This document shows positions 18,279 through 26,738 of a DNA stretch of 64,000 nucleotides, one piece after another (positions within the stretch are counted from its first letter, which is position 1; each line of letters starts with the position of its first letter). The position numbers and the translations under genes were made by a program. The notes below the pieces were generated by a model. The model saw only the letters and a program-made list of their open reading frames with translations, searched no databases and had not been told where the DNA came from. The stretch is from Streptomyces phaeofaciens (GTDB lineage Bacteria > Actinomycetota > Actinomycetes > Streptomycetales > Streptomycetaceae): contig NZ_BMSA01000003.1 of NCBI RefSeq assembly GCF_014648915.1, positions 186,001 to 250,000 on the forward strand, in the 5' to 3' direction.

Positions 18279-19682
18279 TCAGGCCTCGTTCTTCTCCTCG
18301 GCGGAGTCGGAGGCCTCGACGGCGCCCTCGACGGCCTCGACCGTCTCGGTGGCGGCCTCGACCTCGTCCTCGTCGTCGAGGTCGATGACCTCGCCGTTGG
18401 TGTCCTTCACCGTGGCGGCCTCGACGACCAGCGCCAGGGCCTTGCCGCGGGCGACCTCGCCGACGAGCAGCGGAACCTGGCCGCCCTCGACGACCGCCTG
18501 GGCGAACTGGTCGGGGGACATGCCCGAGGAAGCGGCACGGCGCATGAGGTGCTCGGTGAGCTCCTCCTGGTTGACGTTCAGCTGCTCGCGCTTGACCAGC
18601 TCGTCCAGGACGAACTGGGTCTTGATGCCCTTGACCGCGGCCTCACGGGTCTCGGTCTCGAACTCTTCCTCGGTCTTGCCCTGGATCTCCAGGTACTTCG
18701 CGAGGTCGAGGCCCATCTGGCCGAGCTGGTGGTGCTCCAGGTTGTGCTTGCGGGTGTTGACCTCGTCCTCGAGCAGCTTCTCGGGGACGGGCACCTCGAC
18801 GAGCTCCAGCAGCTTCTCCAGGACGCGCTCCTGGGCCTGCGTGGCCTGGTCGTACTGCTTCATGTTCTCGAGGCGCTTGCGGCTGTCCGCCTTCAGCTCG
18901 TCGAGGGTGTCGAACTCGGAGGCGAGCTGGGCGAACTCGTCGTCCAGCTCCGGCAGCTCGCGCGCGGCGACCTGGGTGACCTTGACGGAGACCTCGGCCT
19001 CCTTGCCGGCCGCCGAGCCGCCCTTGAGTTCGGAGGTGAAGGTGGCCTCGCCACCGGCCTCCAGGCCCTTCACGGCGTCGTCGATGCCGTCCAGCAGCTC
19101 ACCGGAGCCGATGGTGTAGGAGACACCGCTGGCGATGCCGTCCTCCAGGACCTCGCCGTCGACCTTGGCCTCGAGGTCCACGGTCACGACGTCGCCGTCC
19201 TCGGAGGCGCGCTCGACCGGGGAGGTGGAGGCGAAGCGCTCACGGAGCTGCTCGACGGACTTGTCGATGTCGTCCTCGGTCACCTCGACCGCGTCGACCT
19301 CGACCTCGATGGAGGAGAAGTCCTCGGGGAGCTCCAGGGCGGGACGGATGTCGACCTCGGCGGTGAAGTTCAGCGTCTCGCCGTCCTTCAGCTCGGTGAT
19401 GTCGACCTCGGGCTGGCCGAGGACGTCGATCTCCGCCTCGTTGACGGCCTCCGTGTAGAACTTCGGCAGCGCGTCGTTGACGGCCTCCTCCAGCACCGCA
19501 CCGCGGCCGAACCGCTGGTCGATGACCCGGGCAGGGATCTTGCCCTTACGGAAACCCTTCACCGAGACCTGCTGGTTGATCTTCTTGTACGCCGCGTCGA
19601 GGCTGTCCTTGAGCTCCTCGAAGGGCACCTCGACAGTGAGCCGAACCCGAGTCGGGTTCAGGGTCTCCACGGCGCTCTTCAC
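18279..19682 (-). CDS. tig: Trigger factor, ribosome-associated chaperone
   Basis: 467 residues. The N-terminal ribosome-docking loop [12 protein letters not shown] is intact (~residues 41-52), followed by the FKBP-type prolyl isomerase domain (~150-240) and the long helical C-terminal chaperone arms. The end is very acidic ([12 protein letters not shown] and on), as in other Streptomyces. The start is GTG 19682, preceded by AAGGAG at 8 nt; an in-frame ATG far upstream is not family-like. It is next to clpP1, as in many bacteria, but has its own terminator. Confidence 0.96.
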   Translation of the reverse strand: MKSAVETLNPTRVRLTVEVPFEELKDSLDAAYKKINQQVSVKGFRKGKIPARVIDQRFGRGAVLEEAVNDALPKFYTEAVNEAEIDVLGQPEVDITELKDGETLNFTAEVDIRPALELPEDFSSIEVEVDAVEVTEDDIDKSVEQLRERFASTSPVERASEDGDVVTVDLEAKVDGEVLEDGIASGVSYTIGSGELLDGIDDAVKGLEAGGEATFTSELKGGSAAGKEAEVSVKVTQVAARELPELDDEFAQLASEFDTLDELKADSRKRLENMKQYDQATQAQERVLEKLLELVEVPVPEKLLEDEVNTRKHNLEHHQLGQMGLDLAKYLEIQGKTEEEFETETREAAVKGIKTQFVLDELVKREQLNVNQEELTEHLMRRAASSGMSPDQFAQAVVEGGQVPLLVGEVARGKALALVVEAATVKDTNGEVIDLDDEDEVEAATETVEAVEGAVEASDSAEEKNEA

Positions 19683-19873
19683 GGTTCGGTCTCCTTGTGG
19701 CTGACTGCTTGGTTTTCGCCGGGGCCTGACAGGTCCGGCGATTCGTCGCCCGGGGGAGTTCGTGGGCCGGAAGGCCGGGCACGGACACACGGGCGCGCAG
19801 CTTGCATAGTAACCGCAGCGGCCGGGCCGCCCAAAGACGATCACCGGCCGGGCGCACTCCGTGATCGCGCAGG

Positions 19874-19950
19874 TGGTCGGGGTGGCGGGATTTGAACCCA
19901 CGGCCTTCCGCTCCCAAAGCGGACGCGCTACCAAGCTGCGCCACACCCCG
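19874..19950 (-). tRNA. tRNA-Pro (anticodon TGG), CCA encoded
   Basis: A 77-base cloverleaf including the 3' CCA. The acceptor CGGGGTG pairs with CACCCCG, the D-arm has GCGCAGCTTGGTAGCGC, the anticodon loop is CTTTGGGAG (TGG), and the T-arm has GTGGGTTCAAATCCCGC (standard TTC loop). Confidence 0.97.
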
Positions 19951-20113
19951 TGGTGCGACACGTAGGGTACATGCCCACAAGCCCCCTGACCGCCCCTTTC
20001 GGGGAGCGCGCGGGGGCACGACGGCGCGGGCCCGGAACGGGGTGTGCGGGCGAGGCGGCCGACCCGCTACGATGCGTGCAGTGCCGCGGTCACCCGGTGT
20101 GCGGCACGCCTGT

Positions 20114-20187
20114 GCGGGCGTAGCTCAATGGTAGAGCCCTAGTCTTCCAAACTAGCTACGCGGGTTCGATTCCCGTCGCCCGCTCCA
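20114..20187 (+). tRNA. tRNA-Gly (anticodon TCC), CCA encoded
   Basis: A 74-base cloverleaf including CCA. The acceptor GCGGGCG pairs with CGCCCGC, the anticodon loop is CTTCCAA (TCC), and the T-loop is GGTTCGATTCC. It is divergent from tRNA-Pro. Confidence 0.97.
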
Positions 20188-20196
20188 TACGCCCGA

Positions 20197-20230
20197 GGCC
20201 CGGGCGGAGGCCGACTCCTCCGCCCGGGCC
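20197..20230. terminator. Bidirectional terminator after tRNA-Gly
   Basis: Perfect 14-bp stem GGCCCGGGCGGAGG / CCTCCGCCCGGGCC with a 6-nt loop, serving tRNA-Gly and the convergent small gene. Confidence 0.88.
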
Positions 20231-20255
20231 TTCGGCGTTCCCCGGCCGGCGTTCC

Positions 20256-20450
20256 TCAGAAGCTGATCGAGTTGATCGTGTCCGCGAGCGAGTCGAGGAA
20301 ACGGTTGATCGACGGCGCCATGCCGGTCGAGGCGAGGAAGAATCCGAACAGGACGGCGACGATGGCGGGGCCGGCCTTGATGTTGCCGCCCCGGATCAGC
20401 ACCACCAGGATGATCGCCAACAGCAGCACCACTGACAGTGAAATGGCCAC
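20256..20450 (-). CDS. Small conserved membrane protein of unknown function
   Basis: 64 residues with two hydrophobic helices (~3-21 and ~29-44), a GGNIKAGPAI turn between them, and a polar amphipathic end. I recall near-identical small proteins in other Streptomyces; the function is unknown. GTG 20450 is preferred because GAGGG lies 8 nt before it. GTG 20459 would add three residues but sits on the ribosome-binding site. The frame stays open further upstream, but that part reads like noncoding DNA. Confidence 0.7.
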   Translation of the reverse strand: MAISLSVVLLLAIILVVLIRGGNIKAGPAIVAVLFGFFLASTGMAPSINRFLDSLADTINSISF

Positions 20451-20821
20451 ACTGATCACACCCTCGGTCGGTCCGCACTCCCGGCCCGGGGACGCAGCGC
20501 CGCGCACCCCCGCCAGAGACCATGGTGCCACCAACCCGGCCTCCCTATGCGGCTCGTGACACATCATTGCCCCGTCGCCCGGGCGCGCGTACCCCGCACA
20601 GCAATTCGAAGCCCACCCCCCACAGGGAATTGAGGGAGATCGTTTCCCGCTCCACACAACACGCGCGCAGGGAATTCGAATTGTGGACACAGGTACCTCA
20701 ACACCCCACCCCCAGAGGACGTTATGTACCTTTTAGTCTAGATGAATCGTGACATCCAGGACATCAACTCCGGTGAATATCGGGGTACCCGCAGCCAATA
20801 ACCAGGAATGACCTCGGTTGT
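20451..20821. other. AT-richer gene-free region
   Basis: About 370 bp, clearly richer in A and T than the rest, with AATTCGAATT (a perfect 10-bp palindrome, around 20669) and a related CAATTCGAAG upstream. It presumably holds the promoter of the small membrane protein. No gene is seen. Confidence 0.5.
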
Positions 20822-20851
20822 TTTACGCATAGCCACAGACAACGCTAGGGT
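20822..20851 (+). promoter_or_regulatory. Promoter of the acyltransferase gene
   Basis: TTTACG-N18-TAGGGT, with the -10 box ending 7 nt before ATG 20859. This fits a leaderless start and argues against the ATG at 20808, which lies upstream of the promoter. Confidence 0.5.
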
Positions 20852-20858
20852 GCTTCAG

Positions 20859-22019
20859 ATGTTCCACGCCGCTTCGTCTCCCGTGACTAGTCCGCGCTCC
20901 CCCCTGGGCGAGAAAGATCAGCACCACCGGCCCCAGGACAGACAGTCCAAGCGGCGTGACGCGTTCTTCGACAACGCCAAGTACCTGGCGATCGTCCTGG
21001 TGGCCGTGGCCCACTCCTGGGAGCCGCTCAAGGGCGACAGCCGGGTGCTCCAGGCCGCCTACATGGTCGTGTACGCGTTCCACATGCCGGCGTTCATCGT
21101 CATCTCCGGGTTCTTCTCCCGCGGCTTCGACGCGAGCCCCGGCAAGCTCGGGCGGCTGGTCACCGGGATCGCCGTGCCGTACGTCGTCTTCGAGACCGCC
21201 TACTCGCTCTTCAAGCGCTACGTCGACGACTCCCCCGGCCAGGAGCTCAGCCTCCTCGACCCCTACTACCTGACCTGGTTCCTGGTCGCGCTCTTCATCT
21301 GGCGGCTCACCACACCCCTGTGGAAGACCGTCCGCCATCCGCTGCCGGTGGCGCTGGGCGTCGCCGCGCTGGCGTCCGTCAGCCCGGACATCGGCGACGA
21401 CCTCGACCTCCAGCGGGTCCTTCAGTTCCTGCCGTTCTTCGTGCTGGGCCTGTGCCTGCGGCCGGAGCACTTCCGGCTGGTGCGCCGCCGCTCGGTGCGG
21501 ATCGCGGCCGTGCCGGTGTTCGCCGTCGCGCTGGCCTTCGCCTGGTGGGCGGTGCCGCGGATGAACGGCGCCTGGTTCTACCACCGCGACGCCGCGCAGG
21601 AGATGGGCGCACCCTGGTGGGCCGGGCCCGTCATGCAGCTCGCGCTGTTCGGCTGCTCCCTGGTGCTGACGGCCTGCTTCTTCTCCTGGGTCCCGGGCCG
21701 CACCCTGTGGTGCACGGCCCTCGGCGCGGGCACCCTGTACGGCTATCTGCTGCACGGCTTCCTGCTGAAGGGCGCCGACTACCGCGGCTGGTTCGACCAG
21801 GCCTGGCTGCACCGGCCGCTCGGTGAGATCGCCGTCAGCGCGGCCGTGGCCGTCGCCGTCACCCTGCTGTGCACGCCGCCCGTCCAGCGGGTCTTCCGGT
21901 TCGTCATGGAGCCCCGGATGGAGTGGGCCTTCAAACGGGACGCGGCCGAGCTGGCACGGGAACGCGAGAAGGCGGGCGAGCGGGAGCGGGAACGGCGCGG
22001 CGAGAAGGTCAGCGCCTAG
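20859..22019 (+). CDS. Membrane acyltransferase (acyltransferase 3 / OafA-like family)
   Basis: 386 residues with about ten transmembrane segments. The family pattern of acyltransferase-3 is visible: RDAFFDNAKYLAIVLVAVAHSWEPL near the N-terminus carries the catalytic-type His, followed by FHMPAFIVISGFFSR. These enzymes O-acylate sugars or wall polymers at the membrane; the target is unknown. The C-terminal ~30 residues are a highly charged Arg/Glu helix. ATG 20859 is chosen because the TAGGGT promoter lies just before it; ATG 20808 is in frame but poorly supported. Confidence 0.85.
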   Translation: MFHAASSPVTSPRSPLGEKDQHHRPQDRQSKRRDAFFDNAKYLAIVLVAVAHSWEPLKGDSRVLQAAYMVVYAFHMPAFIVISGFFSRGFDASPGKLGRLVTGIAVPYVVFETAYSLFKRYVDDSPGQELSLLDPYYLTWFLVALFIWRLTTPLWKTVRHPLPVALGVAALASVSPDIGDDLDLQRVLQFLPFFVLGLCLRPEHFRLVRRRSVRIAAVPVFAVALAFAWWAVPRMNGAWFYHRDAAQEMGAPWWAGPVMQLALFGCSLVLTACFFSWVPGRTLWCTALGAGTLYGYLLHGFLLKGADYRGWFDQAWLHRPLGEIAVSAAVAVAVTLLCTPPVQRVFRFVMEPRMEWAFKRDAAELAREREKAGERERERRGEKVSA

Positions 22020-22049
22020 GACGCCTGTCCGGGCCGGGTCCCGGGCGTC
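22020..22049. terminator. Possible terminator between convergent genes
   Basis: GACGCC pairs with GGCGTC, extended inside by CGGG/CCCG after a small bulge. It occupies the 28-bp gap of the convergent pair and overlaps the stop of the HD gene. Confidence 0.4.
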
Positions 22050-22515
22050 AAGGTCCCGGGCGTCGGTCGACGGGCCCGGGCGGCAGGCCGAGAAGGGCGC
22101 GCATCCGGGCGTACTTCTCGGTCAGCCGGGTCCGGGTCGGCTCGTCCAGGACCGCGAGGCGGGCCGGGTCCGCGTTGTGCGCGAGGTCCGCCTCCTTCAC
22201 CAGCAGCGCGCCGGGGGTCGCGAGGATCCGGGCCGCGTACGCCCGCGGCGGCTCGCCCGCCCGTTTGGTGACCGCCAGGACGATTCGCTTCGTACGGTCG
22301 CTCAGCGCGGCCGCGCACAGCCACTCCCCGGTCAGGGCGTCGTCCTCGACGGAGTCGTGCAGCCAGGCCGCGGCGATCTGCTCGTCGTCGCCGCCGCGGG
22401 ACCGTACGCCCTCGGCGACCGCGTGCAGGTGCTCGGCGTAGGGGCGGCCCGCCTTGTCGGTCTGGCCCTCGTGGGCGGCGCGGGCGAGGGTCTCGACCTC
22501 GGCCAGGGTGAGCAT
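22048..22515 (-). CDS. HD-domain hydrolase of the RelA/SpoT (small alarmone hydrolase) type
   Basis: 155 residues, a single HD domain. The order AHEGQTDKAGRPYAEHLHAVA, then AAAWLHDSVEDD, matches the hydrolase half of RSH proteins (metal ligands H...HD...D). It could hydrolyse (p)ppGpp or a related nucleotide, as Mesh1-type enzymes do; this is inference. The start is ATG 22515 with GAGGGG 6 nt upstream. It begins 10 bp after the phosphatase stop, so the two form one transcription unit. Confidence 0.85.
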   Translation of the reverse strand: MLTLAEVETLARAAHEGQTDKAGRPYAEHLHAVAEGVRSRGGDDEQIAAAWLHDSVEDDALTGEWLCAAALSDRTKRIVLAVTKRAGEPPRAYAARILATPGALLVKEADLAHNADPARLAVLDEPTRTRLTEKYARMRALLGLPPGPVDRRPGP

Positions 22516-22525
22516 GCGGATCCCC

Positions 22526-23710
22526 TCAGGAGAGCAGGGCCGGCTGGGACGTCGGGCCCTCGCGGCAGACCAGCAGCAGGGCACGGTCGTCGTTGACGTC
22601 CTTGGCGACCGCCTCGATCAGATGCCAGGCGGCGCCCTGGAAGCCGCCGGCGACATAGCGGTCGGCCTCGCCGGTGAGCCGGTCGATGCCCTCGACGATG
22701 TCCCGGTCGGAGGTCTCCACCAGGCCGTCGGTGAACAGCATGAGCACGTCACCGGGGCGCAGCGACCCCTTCACGGGGTCGAACTGGGCGCCCTCGTAGA
22801 CGCCGAGCAGCGGCCCCTCGGCCGCCTTCTCCTCCCAGCGGCCGCTGCCGGCGCTGAGCTGGAGGCCCGGCGGGTGCCCGGCGGAGTACAGCTCGTAGTC
22901 CCCGGAGTCGAGGTCGAGAACGAGGTGGATGGAGGTCGCGAAGCCCTCGTCCCAGTCCTGGCGGAGCAGATAGCCGTTGGCGGCCGGGAGGAAGGCGTGC
23001 GGCGGCAGCGAGCCGAGCAGGCCGCCGAAGGCGCCGGACAGCAGCAGGGCCCGGGAGCCCGCGTCCATGCCCTTGCCGGAGACGTCGGTGAGGACGACCT
23101 CCATGGTGCGGCCGCCGTTCGTACGGGCCGCGACGACGAAGTCACCGGAGAACGACTGGCCGCCGGCCGGCCGCAGGGCCATCTCCCGGTGCCAGCCCTG
23201 CGGCAGCTTCGGGAGCTTGCTCTGCACCCGGATCCGTTCGCGCAGGTCGAAGAGCATGGTGCCGCCGCGCCGCCAGGGCACGCCGACCCGGCTGCGGAAC
23301 TGGGCGATGAGCAGACCGAAGAAACCGCATGCGGCGACGACCAGGACGACGCCCGGGGTGACCCGGGACGGGCCCTGCGTGTACGGGCCCAGCTGGACCG
23401 ACTCCACGATCAGTGCCGTGGCCGCGGCGGCGTAGAGGCTGAGCAGGCTCGACGGGCGCAGCAGCAGGCCGCCGGCGACGATCGGCAGGACCAGGGCGGC
23501 CGGGGAGCACCACACCGAGTTGGCGAGGGTGGTGGCCGCGATCAGCGGAACGGTGAGCAGCAGCAGGGCCAGCGCGATCCAGTCCGAGCCGTCACCGCGG
23601 AAGTAGTCCACGGCGCTTCTGCGCACGCCGGTGCGGACCCGGTGCATCCAGTGCTTCAACCGGGCCGTCGACGTTTCGGCTTCCGCTCGCCGCTGTCGTC
23701 CTGATGCCAT
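22526..23710 (-). CDS. Membrane PP2C/SpoIIE-type Ser/Thr phosphatase
   Basis: 394 residues. The N-terminal ~150 residues hold about four transmembrane helices; the rest is a SpoIIE-type PP2C domain with GDFVVAARTNGG, LTDVSGKGMDAG, SAGHPPG and LFTDGLVET, which carry the metal-binding aspartates. Such phosphatases usually act on anti-anti-sigma factors. No partner kinase or STAS gene is adjacent. It is followed by the HD hydrolase in the same unit and is divergent from the Eis-like gene. Confidence 0.92.
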   Translation of the reverse strand: MASGRQRRAEAETSTARLKHWMHRVRTGVRRSAVDYFRGDGSDWIALALLLLTVPLIAATTLANSVWCSPAALVLPIVAGGLLLRPSSLLSLYAAAATALIVESVQLGPYTQGPSRVTPGVVLVVAACGFFGLLIAQFRSRVGVPWRRGGTMLFDLRERIRVQSKLPKLPQGWHREMALRPAGGQSFSGDFVVAARTNGGRTMEVVLTDVSGKGMDAGSRALLLSGAFGGLLGSLPPHAFLPAANGYLLRQDWDEGFATSIHLVLDLDSGDYELYSAGHPPGLQLSAGSGRWEEKAAEGPLLGVYEGAQFDPVKGSLRPGDVLMLFTDGLVETSDRDIVEGIDRLTGEADRYVAGGFQGAAWHLIEAVAKDVNDDRALLLVCREGPTSQPALLS

Positions 23711-23784
23711 TAGTTCGGGACCCTATCCATCCAACCCGCCGCTTGGCACGGGAGGTCCCACTTGTCCCCCGTCCGAGCTTCAAC

Positions 23785-23795
23785 TTCACAGTGAA
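23785..23795. promoter_or_regulatory. Inverted repeat in a divergent promoter region
   Basis: TTCAC-A-GTGAA, with AACTTCAC repeated directly at 23782 and 23794, between the divergent phosphatase and acetyltransferase genes. A possible operator; the regulator is unknown. Confidence 0.35.
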
Positions 23796-23873
23796 CTTCA
23801 CGGAAAGCGCTCGCGTCGCCAGGAGAGAGAAATTTGCTGGCTCGTCCCGCAATGTGCTGCTAGGCATGGACCC

Positions 23874-25163
23874 ATGACGACAGGTGCGACCACTGCGGGT
23901 ACGACGACACGGCCGGCGGGGCGGGCGACCTCTTCCGCGGCCGAGCTGCGGACGCTGCGGCAGGACGATTGGGACAGCTGGTACGACACCCTGCTGCGGG
24001 CGTTCGGCGGGGTCTCGGAGTCGGCCGAGGAACGGGAGCTGTGGCGGGCGCTCACGGTGTGCGAGCGGTCCGTCGGTGCGTGGGACGGCGAGCGGGTGGT
24101 GGGCACCGCCGGGGCGTTCGGCTTCCGGCTGACCGTGCCGGGCGGGGCGTCCGTGCCGGCGGCCGGGGTGACGATGGTCGGGGTGAGCCAGACGCACCGG
24201 CGGCGCGGGCTGCTCACGGCGATGATGCGGCGGCAGCTGGACGACGTACGGGCCTGGGGCGAGCCGCTGGCCGTCCTCACCGCCTCCGAGCCCATGATCT
24301 ACGGCCGGTTCGGGTACGACGCGGCGACGTTCGGGCTGCACGCCGAGATCGACACGAGCCGGGTGCGGCTGTCCGCGCCGGCCGGGGTGGACGACGTACG
24401 GCTGCGGTACGCGGATCCCGTCGCGGAGCTGGACGTGTGCGAGGCCGTGTACGCGCGGACGGTGGCCGGGCGGCCCGGGATGCTGGCCCGGCTGCCCGGG
24501 TGGGAGCGGCTCGGGGTGCTGGAGGCGGAGACCGAGCGGGACGGCGCGTCGGCGCTCCAGTGCGTGGTCGCCGAGCGGGACGGCGAGGTGACCGGGTACG
24601 CCCGTTTCCGGGTCCGGCCGGAGTGGACGGACACCGGGCACAACGGCCAGGTGCTGCTCCAGGATCTGGCGGGGGTCGATCCGGTCACGGACGCGGCCCT
24701 GTGGCGGTTCCTGTTCGGGATCGATCTGACGACCTCGCTGAAGGTGCGGGGGCGGCCGCTGGACGAGGCGTGGCGGTACCAGGTGTCGGACGTCCGCCGC
24801 TGCCGGCTGCGGGTGCGGGACTCCCTGCACGTACGGCTGGTGGACGTGGGCGCGGCTCTCCAGGCGCGGACCTACCAGGCGCCGGTGGATGTGGTGTTGG
24901 AGGTCGAGGACGCCTTCTGCCCCTGGAACGAGGGGCGTTGGCGGCTGACCGGCGACGCCCGGGGCGCGGCGTGCGGGCGTACCGCGGACGCAGCCGATCT
25001 CGCCCTGTCGGTACGGGAGTTGGGGGCGGCGTATCTCGGCGGGGTGAGCCTGGCCGCGCTGGCCGCGGCGGGGCGGGTGCGGGAGCTGCGGCCGGGGGCG
25101 CTGGCGGCGGCGGCCGTGGGCTTCGGGGCACCGACGGCCCCGTGGCTGCCGCACGGCTTCTGA
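23874..25163 (+). CDS. Eis-like GNAT N-acetyltransferase
   Basis: 429 residues with the Eis layout: tandem GNAT domains and a C-terminal SCP2-like domain. The acetyl-CoA loop is QTHRRRGLL (106-114). The family segment ASEPMIYGRFGY (137-148) contains Y143, which I match to the catalytic Tyr126 of mycobacterial Eis. The protein ends in Phe, as Eis does, where the terminal carboxylate acts as base. Eis enzymes acetylate amines, including aminoglycosides; the substrate here is unknown. The start is ATG 23874. There is no good ribosome-binding site; a TAGGCA hexamer lies 7 nt before the ATG. Confidence 0.9.
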   Translation: MTTGATTAGTTTRPAGRATSSAAELRTLRQDDWDSWYDTLLRAFGGVSESAEERELWRALTVCERSVGAWDGERVVGTAGAFGFRLTVPGGASVPAAGVTMVGVSQTHRRRGLLTAMMRRQLDDVRAWGEPLAVLTASEPMIYGRFGYDAATFGLHAEIDTSRVRLSAPAGVDDVRLRYADPVAELDVCEAVYARTVAGRPGMLARLPGWERLGVLEAETERDGASALQCVVAERDGEVTGYARFRVRPEWTDTGHNGQVLLQDLAGVDPVTDAALWRFLFGIDLTTSLKVRGRPLDEAWRYQVSDVRRCRLRVRDSLHVRLVDVGAALQARTYQAPVDVVLEVEDAFCPWNEGRWRLTGDARGAACGRTADAADLALSVRELGAAYLGGVSLAALAAAGRVRELRPGALAAAAVGFGAPTAPWLPHGF

Positions 25164-25220
25164 GGCCGTGTCCGCAAGGTCCCGTCCGGCTCGCGGTGCC
25201 CGGCACGACCCGGGACGCCG

Positions 25221-26030
25221 TCAGTCCTGCTGGCAGGTGGGGCACCAGAAGAGGTTGCGGGCGGCGAGGTCGGCGGTGCGGACCGGGTCGCCGCAGAGGT
25301 GGCAGGGCTGGTGGGCGCGGCGGTAGACGTACACCTCGCCGCCGTGGTCGTCGACGCGGGGCGGGCGGCCCATCGCCTCGGGGGTGTGCTCGGGGCGGAC
25401 GGTGTCGATGCGGTTGTTGCGGACGCCCTCGCGCATGAGGGCGACGAGGTCGGCCCAGATCGCGTCCCACTCGGCGGGGGTGAGGTCCCGGCCCGGGCGG
25501 TAGGGGTCGATGCCGTGCCGGAAGAGGACCTCGGCGCGGTAGACGTTGCCGACGCCGGCGATGATCTTCTGGTCCATGAGGAGGGCGGCGATCGTGGTCC
25601 GGCTGCGGGAGACGCGGACGTAGGCCCGCGAGGGGTCGGCGTCGGCGCGCAGCGGGTCGGGGCCGAGGCGGGCGTGCACGGCCCGCTTCTCGGCGTCCGT
25701 GATGAGGGCGCAGGCGGTGGGCCCGCGCAGGTCGACGTAGCCGGTGTCGCCGGCGAGGCGCAGGCGGACGGTGTCCGTGGGCGGGGGCGCGGGGGCGTCG
25801 CCGAAGGTGACCTTGCCGAAGAGGCCGAGGTGGATGTGGACCCACTCGCCGTCCCGGAAGCCGAGGAAGAGGTGCTTGCCGTGGGCCTCGGTCCGGGTGA
25901 GCCCGACGCCGTCCAGGAGTGCGGCGGCGTCGGAGAACTTCCCCTGGGGGCTGGTCACGCGCGGTGCGGTGCCGGCGAAGCGGTCGGCGTAGTCCGCCGC
26001 CAGCCGGTGGATCGTGTGCCCCTCTGGCAC
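25221..26030 (-). CDS. DNA glycosylase/AP lyase of the Nei2 (endonuclease VIII) type
   Basis: 269 residues. After processing, the mature chain would start PEGHTIH, the Nei signature with Pro2 and Glu3 as catalytic residues. HGKHLFLGF and the helix-2-turn-helix segment MDQKIIAGVGNVYRAEVLFR follow. The zinc finger is intact: C243, C246, C263, C266. It excises oxidised pyrimidines in base-excision repair. The start is GTG 26030 with AAGGA 9 nt upstream. It lies 35 bp after rpiB, so the two are likely co-transcribed. Confidence 0.93.
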   Translation of the reverse strand: MPEGHTIHRLAADYADRFAGTAPRVTSPQGKFSDAAALLDGVGLTRTEAHGKHLFLGFRDGEWVHIHLGLFGKVTFGDAPAPPPTDTVRLRLAGDTGYVDLRGPTACALITDAEKRAVHARLGPDPLRADADPSRAYVRVSRSRTTIAALLMDQKIIAGVGNVYRAEVLFRHGIDPYRPGRDLTPAEWDAIWADLVALMREGVRNNRIDTVRPEHTPEAMGRPPRVDDHGGEVYVYRRAHQPCHLCGDPVRTADLAARNLFWCPTCQQD

Positions 26031-26065
26031 GGTGCGTGTTCCTTTCCAGCCCCCGCCGGGGGCGG

Positions 26066-26554
26066 TCAGTCCTGCTGCGGGTGGTGGGCCGGGATCGCCG
26101 GGAGGTCGCCGGTCGTCTCGTAGTCGGCCAGCATCTCGATCCTGCGGATGTGGCGCTCGTCACCCGAGAACGGGGTGCCGAGGAAGGTCTCGACGAACTT
26201 CGTGGCCTCCTCCGTGGTGTGCATCCGGGCCCCGACGGCGACGACGTTGGCGTCGTTGTGCTGGCGGCCGAGGGAGGCGGTCTCCTCGCTCCAGGCCAGG
26301 GCCGCACGGACGCCCTTCACCTTGTTCGCCGCGATCTGCTCGCCGTTGCCGGAGCCGCCGATCACGACGCCGAGGGACTCGGGGTCCGCGGCCGCCTTCT
26401 CCGCCGCACGGAGGCAGAAGGGCGGGTAGTCGTCCAGGGCGTCGTAGATGTGCGGGCCGCAGTCGACCGGGTCGTGACCCGCCGCCTTCAGCCATTCGAC
26501 GAGGTGGTTCTTGAGTTCGAAGCCGGCATGGTCCGAGCCGAGATACACGCGCAT
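26066..26554 (-). CDS. rpiB: Ribose-5-phosphate isomerase B
   Basis: 162 residues, the family size. It interconverts ribose 5-phosphate and ribulose 5-phosphate in the pentose phosphate pathway. MRVYLGSDHAGFELK, the GGSGNGEQIAANKVKG phosphate loop and HNDANVVAVGAR are all present; the classical catalytic Cys of E. coli RpiB is absent from the loop, as in actinobacterial enzymes. The Shine-Dalgarno sequence is missing; CACACT ends 6 nt before the ATG, so it may be another leaderless start. The divergent neighbour is an amino acid permease. Confidence 0.93.
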   Translation of the reverse strand: MRVYLGSDHAGFELKNHLVEWLKAAGHDPVDCGPHIYDALDDYPPFCLRAAEKAAADPESLGVVIGGSGNGEQIAANKVKGVRAALAWSEETASLGRQHNDANVVAVGARMHTTEEATKFVETFLGTPFSGDERHIRRIEMLADYETTGDLPAIPAHHPQQD

Positions 26555-26738
26555 GGGATGAGTGTGACATGGGTGTCGCGGGGCAGCAGCGTGGGGTGTC
26601 AGGCCCGAAAAACCCGGCCAACGCCATGGAACCTCAGGGAAACCTCAAGTAACGATCCGGATTCAGAGGTTCACGAATCACTTCGCCTCCGTTTCACTGG
26701 ACCGACTTGTTACACGGCGCAAAGGAAATCCATCCCCC

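Noticed and set aside
19874..20187. tRNA genes as integration site of a mobile element
   Set aside because: tRNA-Pro genes can host actinomycete integrative elements, but no integrase, direct repeat of the tRNA 3' end or foreign gene is present here.
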